A DNA stretch of 64,000 nucleotides from NCBI RefSeq assembly GCF_021654775.1, contig NZ_AP025343.1:6700001-6764000 (forward strand). The letters run 5' to 3'. The DNA is from Paenibacillus azoreducens. GTDB taxonomy: Bacteria > Bacillota > Bacilli > Paenibacillales > Paenibacillaceae. Within the stretch, counting starts at the first letter, position 1; each line of letters opens with the position of its first letter. The notes beneath the pieces were generated by a model. The model was not told the DNA's origin and did no database searches. It was given only the letters and a program-made list of their open reading frames with translations. Shown piece after piece: positions 57,629 through 64,000 of the stretch. Both the position numbers and the translations under genes were made by a program.

Positions 57629-59420
57629 GCCCTTCGACCAAGCTGACGTTCCATTTCTTCGAAACGCCCGCTTTAATCAGCTTGCACGGCGCGCTGCCCC
57701 GGTTAACGATGGCATACGCGCCAAACGCGGCCGGGATGATGTAGGATTCCGCATAACGGAACTCGGCGTACACCGCTTCGTCTTCAAGCGAAACGATCTG
57801 CACGCATTCCCCTTCGACCAGGTTCAGCATGACAAACTCGTCTGCGGTCTCATCCTCCCAACGGTCGTTCAAATGGATGCGGTTGACATAAAAAAGCAGA
57901 TCCTCTCTTTCTCCAAGCATGTATTCCTGATTGTTTCCCTGGGTATGCAGCAATTGCGGGCTCGGGGTCAAGTTCTGTTGAACCCAGTCTCCTTTTCGCG
58001 AGAAATCGATGTTCTCGAAAGCGTAATCGATATTCATCGGCCGCGGTTTGCCGTCCAAATCCTTCCGCACGTAATCGTATATTTTGAACGTAAACCACCA
58101 TGTCGTCGCGGAAATTTCCAATACGAAATTATCCTTGCCCGAGCAGTGAACCGTGCCTGTCGGAATGAGGTACAACTTTCCCTTTTCACTCGTCCATTCC
58201 TGCACATAATCCGTGAAGGCGATCGGCTCTCCGGTCATCTGCGAATGTTCCGCCGCTTTGCGGAAATCCTCAGGCGTGCACTCTTCAGTCAAGCCCAGAT
58301 AGACTTTGGCGTCGCCCTGTTTTTCCATGACGTAATACGACTCCTGCTGCTCCATGAACTCATTGAATCGTTCCCGGATAAAGCTCTGTTTCGGATGAAC
58401 CTGGCAGGAGAGATGATCTCCGTCCATCGTGTCCAGGAAGTCAAACCGCACAGGAAAATAATCGCCGAACAGCCGAACGCTGCGTTCCCCCATAATGTCC
58501 AAATGGGAGTAAGCCATGACGAGCAGGAAAGGAATCTCCACCACATGCTCCCCGCTGGCAACAAGCACCGAATTCTCCGGCGCAATCGGCTCGAAGTTCC
58601 AGGCGCAGTTCACCATGTCCTCCGGCAAGTTCGCCAGTTTTTTCATATATTGTCCGCCCCATACGCCAGGCATCATAAACGGTTTGACCCGCAGCGGATA
58701 ACGCGCGATATCACGAATTGCGGCCAGCAGATCGCGGATCGTCAGCAGGACGGGGCGGCCGGGATCGTTCATATCGACATACGCGTCGAAGGCCGTAAGC
58801 CGTTCCTTACGATAGGTTTCGAGCAGCGGCCATTCCACGAAATAGGCGATTTTGTATTTTTCAACGGCATCTATATTCCACGTGAACCCGAAGTTCAGCA
58901 AATCTTGCTTATGGGCGATCTCCTGGTATTCCCGGGAAACGTCGAGAAACACGGATGCATCGCAGCAGTCGTCGCACAGCCATAAGGCGCCTGGACCAAA
59001 AACGACAAACAACGTCCGGTCGTCCGCCACTTCCGATATTTCCGCTGCATACTCAGCAAATTGATGCCGTGCTGCGCTTCTGAAATAATCGTCGATTTTC
59101 CCTTCCGACACGTACCCGAATGCGCGGTTATCGGTGATGTTTCGGCGAAAATGATCCCGCAGCTCCGTGCCTGATTTTAAATATTCATACGTATCTTCTG
59201 CGGTAAAACGAAATCCCTGCTTCTCCGCATATGGGATCAAACGCATCAACAGCGCCTGAAAATCGGCACCGTGGGTACCGTCCACCACAAGCGTGAAGAC
59301 GCTGCCAGCTTTGCCTTGGGCCCAAGAAATCACCTGCTGCAAAATGGACTCGTAACCTTGCCCGATTCCGTCTTCAAGTACGGTTTTCCGAATCGGATTC
59401 AGCGGTCTTGTGTTAAACAT
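57621..59420 (-). CDS. manA: Class I mannose-6-phosphate isomerase with N-terminal kinase-like domain
   Basis: About 599 residues from MFNTRPLNPIRK (ATG 59420, AAAGGAAGG upstream). The C-terminal two thirds (about 245-599) form a class I isomerase: PGVWGGQYMKKL, QVHPKQ (metal His), EKQGDAKVYLG and PTGTVHCSG. The first 240 residues resemble a nucleoside-kinase-like P-loop domain, but where the P-loop should be the sequence is VVDGTHGADFQALL, without GKS/T, so it is probably not a working kinase. It is the first gene of the operon and converts mannose-6-P to fructose-6-P. Confidence 0.87.
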   Translation of the reverse strand: MFNTRPLNPIRKTVLEDGIGQGYESILQQVISWAQGKAGSVFTLVVDGTHGADFQALLMRLIPYAEKQGFRFTAEDTYEYLKSGTELRDHFRRNITDNRAFGYVSEGKIDDYFRSAARHQFAEYAAEISEVADDRTLFVVFGPGALWLCDDCCDASVFLDVSREYQEIAHKQDLLNFGFTWNIDAVEKYKIAYFVEWPLLETYRKERLTAFDAYVDMNDPGRPVLLTIRDLLAAIRDIARYPLRVKPFMMPGVWGGQYMKKLANLPEDMVNCAWNFEPIAPENSVLVASGEHVVEIPFLLVMAYSHLDIMGERSVRLFGDYFPVRFDFLDTMDGDHLSCQVHPKQSFIRERFNEFMEQQESYYVMEKQGDAKVYLGLTEECTPEDFRKAAEHSQMTGEPIAFTDYVQEWTSEKGKLYLIPTGTVHCSGKDNFVLEISATTWWFTFKIYDYVRKDLDGKPRPMNIDYAFENIDFSRKGDWVQQNLTPSPQLLHTQGNNQEYMLGEREDLLFYVNRIHLNDRWEDETADEFVMLNLVEGECVQIVSLEDEAVYAEFRYAESYIIPAAFGAYAIVNRGSAPCKLIKAGVSKKWNVSLVEGHE

Positions 59421-59463
59421 AAGCTTCCTTCCTTTCCCATCCGAATCTTTCATCAAAAATCAT

Positions 59464-59551
59464 CAACAACGAACGTAGTATACTGCCTTTTCACGTCCCC
59501 TTCTTTTTGCATTAATCACCAGGGACAACTCTATTTCAAACAACAACGAAC
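59464..59551. promoter_or_regulatory. Direct repeat in the manA-araC divergent gap
   Basis: CAACAACGAAC occurs at 59464-59474 and 59541-59551, 77 bp apart, in the 252-bp gap between the isomerase gene and the divergent AraC-type gene. Direct repeats of this size are what AraC-family regulators often bind. The rest of the gap shows no other clear site. Confidence 0.4.
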
Positions 59552-59672
59552 TCGTGTAACATTGTACAAGAGGACCTCGCGGGCGTCTTTGCATGAACGG
59601 GTCATCCTTTTGCAAAAAACGGACATACGCAGATCATTCGATCCTGACTACATTTTTAGGGGGAGTTCCCTC

Positions 59673-60593
59673 ATGTCTATAGAATCCAGCTTTCGCAGAG
59701 CCAACCAAATCTGCAACCGCCAGCTCACCAGAATCGAAACGAAGGATTTAAGCATCTCCATCCTGTATTGGGGGTTTATGCCTACGCATTTCGATAATGC
59801 CCTGCATCGGCATTCTTTTTTTGAAGCTTGTTACGTCGTTGCAGGCAGCGGTTCTTACATCGAGCACGACACGGAGTATCCGCTCAACAGAGGCGCATCC
59901 TTTTTGTCTTTGCCCGGAACATGGCATCAAATCCGCAGCCTTGCCGGACTAACCTTGGTCTATGTTGCCTTTGAGGTCGATGAGGAACGCACCGGACAAA
60001 GTTACATCGAAGACTATCGCCGGCTCATGGAGCAAGCAAAACCTGTGGTTTATGGTGCGGATAACGAGCCTTTAGGCCATTTTTGGGAGGCGTTGATATC
60101 GATCTTCGCTGAACAAAAACCTGTGGCCCCAGCCTTGTTGGAATACAGCTCCACCTCCCTGCTGCTGTCGATTCCGGCCCTGCATGGACTTCATCGGGGA
60201 GATGCTTTGCATCACCAGGCAGATAGTGCATGGGATGAAAACACGCTTTTTCGGCAAGCAAAGCTGTTCATTCATGACAACCTGAGCGAAGAACTTACGC
60301 TGGTAACGGTAGCAAACCATCTCCATATCTCGCCCCGGCATCTGACAAGGTTGTTCCAGCAGCATACGAATCAAACCTTTGTCCACTATATTCAAGAGCG
60401 CCGGATTCAATTGGCTTCGCAGCTGCTCTTAAACGAAGACATGTCCATTAAAGATATCGCCTGCCAATGCGGCTTCCAATCGGTTCACTACTTTACCCGC
60501 GTTTTCACCCATAAGCTTGGCGTATCCCCTGCAAAATTCAGGCGCGTCCAATTTTCGGAGGGGCGTTCAGGCAAACATCGCTTTACGGAATAA
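59673..60593 (+). CDS. AraC-family transcriptional regulator
   Basis: About 306 residues from MSIESSFRRAN (ATG 59673, AGGGGGAG upstream); the longer open frame upstream runs into the opposite gene. The N-terminal cupin sensor (about 30-110: HRHSFFEACYVVAGSGSYIE) is followed by two HTH motifs of the AraC domain (about 200-298: LVTVANHLHISPRHLTRLFQ and SIKDIACQCGFQSVHYFTRV). Divergent from manA-ROK-GH38, so it probably controls that operon in response to a mannoside. Confidence 0.93.
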   Translation: MSIESSFRRANQICNRQLTRIETKDLSISILYWGFMPTHFDNALHRHSFFEACYVVAGSGSYIEHDTEYPLNRGASFLSLPGTWHQIRSLAGLTLVYVAFEVDEERTGQSYIEDYRRLMEQAKPVVYGADNEPLGHFWEALISIFAEQKPVAPALLEYSSTSLLLSIPALHGLHRGDALHHQADSAWDENTLFRQAKLFIHDNLSEELTLVTVANHLHISPRHLTRLFQQHTNQTFVHYIQERRIQLASQLLLNEDMSIKDIACQCGFQSVHYFTRVFTHKLGVSPAKFRRVQFSEGRSGKHRFTE

Positions 60594-60597
60594 CGCA

Positions 60598-60622
60598 AAA
60601 TAACCCCGCACGAAACGGGGCT
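60598..60622. terminator. Possible terminator between araC and the anti-sigma gene
   Basis: CCCCG-cacgaaa-CGGGG between two convergent genes, with TTATTTTG after it on the minus strand. Short stem and weak T-run. Confidence 0.45.
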
Positions 60623-60734
60623 AAACTTAACGCTTCTTTTTACAGAACTATTCTCTCTTGATCGGCAGCGTGGAAAAACATCTATGCAGATGCCTACCTC
60701 GGCTTGATCGACCCGGAGGGACAACAGACACCCT

Positions 60735-61934
60735 TTATGGGGTGTATAGCTTTTCGATTCGCGAACGTTCTACCGGTACCTTAATATTCAAATCTTCCAC
60801 GTATTTTTTAATAATCCCTCCGTTTTGGTCGAGCCCGAACTTGCCTGAAGATGCTGAAGAATTCTCATATACAGGCCTATAAGGCTTTACAATAATGAAA
60901 TCCGGAGCTGTAACGAACCTGTCCATCACGATCTCCATCGTCCCCGATTTTCCGCCCGGGTATAAGCCTTTTCCGCCGATAAGATTCGCCTTTTCCCCAT
61001 GGCTTCCGCATACTTCGAATGACAGATTGCTCATATCGGCTTCTGTGAGTTCATGATCGGCGTGAAGTTCCAGCCTCAGTATCGTGGATATCGGTGAAAA
61101 TTCCAACTGTTTAATGGTCAGGCTCAGTCCGTTTTTCTGCCTCGTTTCACCAGATTGTACAATGACATGGTCCGCCTTTTTATGAACGGGAAGCGAAATG
61201 ACGAAAGGATCCTCGATTCCTTCCAGTGTGAGTTTTAACGTCATTAAAAATTCTTCGGGCAGGTGCGCCGAATCTGGATTCGTTACGTCGGAATTATTAA
61301 ACACATGAAATAGCGCTGCATTAGGGTTAACCGATTGCCTCCACGACATCTGAGGTCGGTATCCGCCCGGATAATCCGCCATGGAATCTCCGTCGACTAG
61401 CAGTTCCGCATTCGTGATAGCTCCTTTTTCATAAATGATATCCGTATGGTCCCCCAAACGAACTTCCTTTCGATCTGTAATGCCTCCTTGAAAGTCTCCG
61501 CCTTCTCGCTGGAGAGAAAATGACAGTATCGTTCCGTCAAACACCACTTCGCTTATTTTAAGGGTGGTTCCTCCATGCTGGTCATAGGCATCGGGATCCG
61601 ACACAAGCCCCCGGTCTCCCGCCGTTCGAAGCCCCAATTCATCAGCAAGCTTGAAAATACTTCCTACCACAGGGATTTGCTTAAACGTCTGAGCCATCAC
61701 CGGGGAGATGAAGCCGCTCCCCAAAACAGCGATGAAGGCAACTACCGCGGCTGCAGCGACAATTCTTCCGGCTCTTTTTCTTTGTTTATGCGTTGCCGTT
61801 CCGGCCTCTCTTTCCAAATACGCCAAAGCAGCATACACTTCATCCTGCCGCCGGCGGATCAGCTCCGGAACTTCCGAGGTCATCTGCTTCTTTCCGGATT
61901 GCCTAAGCTCCCGCTCCAAATCAAATAGGCTCAT
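60735..61934 (-). CDS. DUF4179-type anti-sigma / membrane protein
   Basis: About 399 residues from MSLFDLEREL (ATG 61934, GGAGGAAG upstream), overlapping the sigma factor gene by 14 bases. A cytoplasmic N-terminal part (about 1-58), one membrane segment (about 59-78: IVAAAAVVAFIAVLGSGFIS) and a large outer beta-rich part with DUF4179 (about 80-180) and a DUF5643-like C-terminal region. Gene pairing with an ECF sigma factor suggests it binds and inhibits it. A paralogue is at 63346-64000. Confidence 0.88.
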   Translation of the reverse strand: MSLFDLERELRQSGKKQMTSEVPELIRRRQDEVYAALAYLEREAGTATHKQRKRAGRIVAAAAVVAFIAVLGSGFISPVMAQTFKQIPVVGSIFKLADELGLRTAGDRGLVSDPDAYDQHGGTTLKISEVVFDGTILSFSLQREGGDFQGGITDRKEVRLGDHTDIIYEKGAITNAELLVDGDSMADYPGGYRPQMSWRQSVNPNAALFHVFNNSDVTNPDSAHLPEEFLMTLKLTLEGIEDPFVISLPVHKKADHVIVQSGETRQKNGLSLTIKQLEFSPISTILRLELHADHELTEADMSNLSFEVCGSHGEKANLIGGKGLYPGGKSGTMEIVMDRFVTAPDFIIVKPYRPVYENSSASSGKFGLDQNGGIIKKYVEDLNIKVPVERSRIEKLYTP

Positions 61935-62469
61935 ACGATACATCTTCCTCCTTCCTGTTCTTCATCCAATCTGCCAGAATGCCCCGTGCTCTATGCAGAC
62001 GACCCTTGACTGCACCTTTCGAAATATTCAGCACCTCCGAAATTTGCTTGATCGGCAGATCCTGATAATAAAACAAATGAATGACGATCCGGAGCGTTTC
62101 ATCCAGACTGTTGACCGCTTCCTCAAGATCAATTTTTTGATAGTCTCCGTAATAGGAGGTAGCCGGGTTCGATGCCTCCGGCAGTTCGTTCATTACCACG
62201 GTTCGCTTCCTGTTTCGCAGCAATTGATTGCATTCATTAATGAGAATCCGGATCATCCATGTTTTAAAAAATTCCGGTTTTCTCAATGATGTGAGTGACT
62301 TATATGCTTTAAGCATGGTTTCTTGCATTGCATCCGCACAGTCTTCATCATGTCTTAAAATGGACTTTGCCAAGCCGTATAGCTGGGACTCTAAATTCCG
62401 CATGAGACGGACGAATGCATCAAGATCTCCCTGCTGTGCTTTCTTGACTTCCATTTCCATTGTTCGCAC
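61921..62469 (-). CDS. ECF-type RNA polymerase sigma factor
   Basis: 182 residues from GTG 62469 (AAAAGGAGG, 9-10 bases upstream). Region 2 (about 15-85) has DCADAMQETMLKAYKS and FFKTWMIRILINECNQLLRN; region 4 (about 120-170) has DLPIKQISEVLNISKGAVKG. SigV/SigW-like size. It is co-transcribed with its DUF4179 partner. The promoter before it looks like a sigma-A type, so basal synthesis would not need the ECF factor itself. Confidence 0.93.
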   Translation of the reverse strand: MRTMEMEVKKAQQGDLDAFVRLMRNLESQLYGLAKSILRHDEDCADAMQETMLKAYKSLTSLRKPEFFKTWMIRILINECNQLLRNRKRTVVMNELPEASNPATSYYGDYQKIDLEEAVNSLDETLRIVIHLFYYQDLPIKQISEVLNISKGAVKGRLHRARGILADWMKNRKEEDVSYEPI

Positions 62470-62517
62470 GTTTCTTTCGCCTCCTTTTGAGGGACCCTCT
62501 ACGGATTTGATGATTCA

Positions 62518-62546
62518 GTATCATAGAAAAGTTATTTTCATTTCAA
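62518..62546 (-). promoter_or_regulatory. Promoter of the sigma/anti-sigma operon
   Basis: On the minus strand TTGAAA (62546-62541), 17-base spacer, TGATAC (62523-62518), ending 48 bases before the GTG start. Confidence 0.6.
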
Positions 62547-62639
62547 GACGTATGAATCGAATCGGGCCTTCTCGCTGATTATTTTGAAATTAAAGCGGCT
62601 TCCTTTTCTTGCACAAAAATTCTGATGATGAATTGACAC

Positions 62640-63244
62640 ATAGGAATGACATCGCTATGATGTATTCTAAAATGACCAATTGGTTTTTTCAAGAACTAAT
62701 TGTTCATTCCAGGTATCGGCTGGGACTTCATGATGGTACGCGGATCAAAAAGCCTTACTGGTCAAAGTACTTTTTATATTCAAAAGAAAGTAGGTTTATC
62801 GGGTCTGATTATCGGAGGGGCGGATCTTGTTCTGTTCATCATTTCCTGCCTGCTTAAGCGGCAGCCTTTGCTAGTACTGCGGGTATTCAAGTCTGCGGAT
62901 TTTACGCGCGGCATTGTCGCGTCATAGAAAATGAAAGAAGCCAACGCAAGTTTCTACACCGCCATACTCCGGCACGATCCCTCGACCATCGAAAGCGTGA
63001 AATTCGGTATCAAAGAGAAAATCCCTAAAATGCAGCATGACGAAAGTTTTCGAAAACAAGTATCCGAAGTCATGACCAAAATCCAAAGACCTTCTCAATC
63101 TGACCATCGGCTCTCCATTCAGCGGGATGCTAGAGTGTTTAAGTCCCAGTTAATTCCATCGTGGCGGAAGTGTTGCAGACTATAGACGAGGAAGTGAACG
63201 CGGAGCTAGGATTCGATAAAAACGGAAAGATCCCTTTCCGGTAA
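62640..63244 (+). pseudogene. Decayed coding remnants
   Basis: This stretch has no intact gene. One fragment (about 62700-62900) encodes IPGIGWDFMMVRGSKSLTG and a hydrophobic segment ending FIISCLLKR, without a ribosome site. A second fragment (62931-63090) encodes MKEANASFYTAILRHD and a charged stretch to SEVMTKIQ. Its continuation is split over other frames: KDLLNLTIGSPFSGML from about 63079, then AEVLQTIDEEVNAELGFDKN to the stop near 63244. The pieces look like one or two small genes broken by indels. I do not recognise the original family. Confidence 0.55.
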
Positions 63245-63266
63245 ACCCTGTTTGCCGAAAAGGGAT
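63230..63266. repeat. Long imperfect hairpin at the end of the decayed segment
   Basis: ATCCCTTTCCGGTAAAC pairs with GTTTGCCGAAAAGGGAT (one mismatch, one wobble) around a 3-base loop. No T-run follows, so it is not a clear terminator; it may be part of a mobile or repeated sequence. It overlaps the end of the decayed reading frame. Confidence 0.5.
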
Positions 63267-63345
63267 GCAGATTCCGTGTGAGCTTATGCGCTCACGTTGA
63301 ACCCTGAGGCGTTATGGTGGAATCCAAATGCCTGAGATACGGTTT

Positions 63346-64000
63346 CTATTTTACCTGTACGGTCATTTCAAGATCTTTGATGTATTCTTTTACCACTTCT
63401 CCTTTATCATCTAACTTGAACTGGCCAGTCGCGGCTCCCGGCTCTGCAAAGACAGGCTTGGATGGTTTAATCGTAATGGATTTGATATCCTTGCCCTGCG
63501 TATCCAGAAGGAAATCATAATACATCATGCCCTTGGCTCCGTTTTCGTCGGTGCCTCTCTCGCCCCCTAACCGTTCGATCAGATTGCCTTGATCATCCAA
63601 GAAATCGTACAACATCGCAGAGCCCGGTTTCTGCCCCTTCACGATCAGCTGCATTCTTGTGGAGTACGAAGTCATGCTTGCCTTTTTTAACGTCATCGCG
63701 ACATCTCCTGATTTTTTCGTCAAGTTCGGTTTCAGCTGGATCGTCTTGCCTGCATTTTTTTGCACGGGAACATTCAGCGTATAAGGATCATTTACGCCTT
63801 CCAGCTTAATCTTGGCCGTAAGGTTGAACTGTTCAGGGAGCGCCTTTAAGCTGGCCTGCTCGCCAAGATAAGTCGCATCGGCCATGCTGAATAGTGCTTT
63901 GTCCGGACTGGAATCCGCCGTTCTAAAGCTAATAGCTGGACGTTTCCACAACTCACTTCCGCCGTAAGTATTGGCCGAAACACCGTTAATAAAAAGCTCC
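63346..64000 (-). CDS. DUF4179/DUF5643-type protein, 3' part only
   Basis: The last 218 or so codons of a gene that continues beyond the window; the frame stays open to position 64000 (ELFINGVSANTYGG...). The C-terminal part matches the anti-sigma protein at 60735-61934 block by block: LEGVNDPYTLNVPVQK against LEGIEDPFVISLPVHK, and GQFKLDDKGEVVKEYIKDLE against GKFGLDQNGGIIKKYVEDLN. It is therefore a paralogue and may have its own sigma factor outside the window. Confidence 0.85.
   Translation of the reverse strand, partial: ELFINGVSANTYGGSELWKRPAISFRTADSSPDKALFSMADATYLGEQASLKALPEQFNLTAKIKLEGVNDPYTLNVPVQKNAGKTIQLKPNLTKKSGDVAMTLKKASMTSYSTRMQLIVKGQKPGSAMLYDFLDDQGNLIERLGGERGTDENGAKGMMYYDFLLDTQGKDIKSITIKPSKPVFAEPGAATGQFKLDDKGEVVKEYIKDLEMTVQVK

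Noticed and set aside
57549..58985. 478-codon plus-strand frame opposite manA
   Set aside because: Shadow of the isomerase gene; the real gene has clear metal-site motifs.

Overview
The window comes from a Gram-positive, endospore-forming Firmicute of the Paenibacillus type. Evidence: strong AGGAGG-type ribosome sites before nearly every gene, the Bacillales gene order uvrBA / minJ / ctpB / ftsEX, a YhbD-bactofilin cassette, DUF4179-type anti-sigma proteins, a VanW-family protein, a copper-amine-oxidase-stalk secreted protein, and several families of short non-coding intergenic repeats. No rRNA, tRNA or CRISPR array was found. Most genes lie on the minus strand.

Layout. 1-1200: dispersed repeats with an IS200/IS605-type tnpA-only element. 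1.2-5.8 kb: a cell-wall group with a class A penicillin-binding protein, a HAMP membrane protein that looks like a kinase without its catalytic part, a VanS-like histidine kinase and a VanR-like regulator; three 6-bp half-sites on an 11-bp grid lie before the HAMP/PBP pair. 5.9-11.4 kb: ligA, pcrA and pcrB behind a consensus promoter. 11.5-15.9 kb: dTDP-rhamnose genes (rfbA, rfbC, rfbB, rfbD) and galU. 16-18.6 kb: a long U32 peptidase/RlhA-type protein. 18.8-20.3 kb: an ArsR regulator and an MFS exporter, each preceded by the same 22-bp operator. 20.6-24.3 kb: a secreted copper-amine-oxidase-N protein, an HtrA-type protease and a small membrane protein. 24.5-29.7 kb: uvrB-uvrA with a LexA-like site. 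29.8-31.4 kb: motA-motB. 31.5-37.9 kb: cell division and wall remodelling (minJ, ctpB, an EnvC-type M23 factor, ftsX, ftsE), with a VanW-family gene divergent. 39.7-41.5 kb: a chemoreceptor-like signalling protein and a small STAS-like protein.

The most interesting part is 41.6-51.6 kb. A 2284-residue nonribosomal peptide synthetase has the order half-C / A1-T1-C-A2-T2-reductase, the architecture of AusA-type dipeptide-aldehyde synthetases. By hand-read specificity codes A1 looks Leu-like and A2 Pro-like. Upstream lie an Sfp-type phosphopantetheinyl transferase, a 51-residue small protein and a DHA2-type exporter carrying a one-base frameshift. Between the transferase and the synthetase is a sequence with the hallmarks of a c-di-GMP-I (GEMM-I) riboswitch, followed by an intrinsic terminator and two tandem copies of a dispersed repeat. 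This suggests that a reductively released Leu-Pro-type dipeptide is made under direct c-di-GMP control.

51.7-53.8 kb is a YhbD-BacE-BacF-like operon. 54-60.6 kb is a mannoside cassette (GH38 enzyme, ROK kinase, class I mannose-6-phosphate isomerase) with a divergent AraC-type regulator. 60.7-64 kb holds an ECF sigma factor with its DUF4179 anti-sigma protein, a decayed stretch, and the 3' part of a second DUF4179-type gene that runs off the window.
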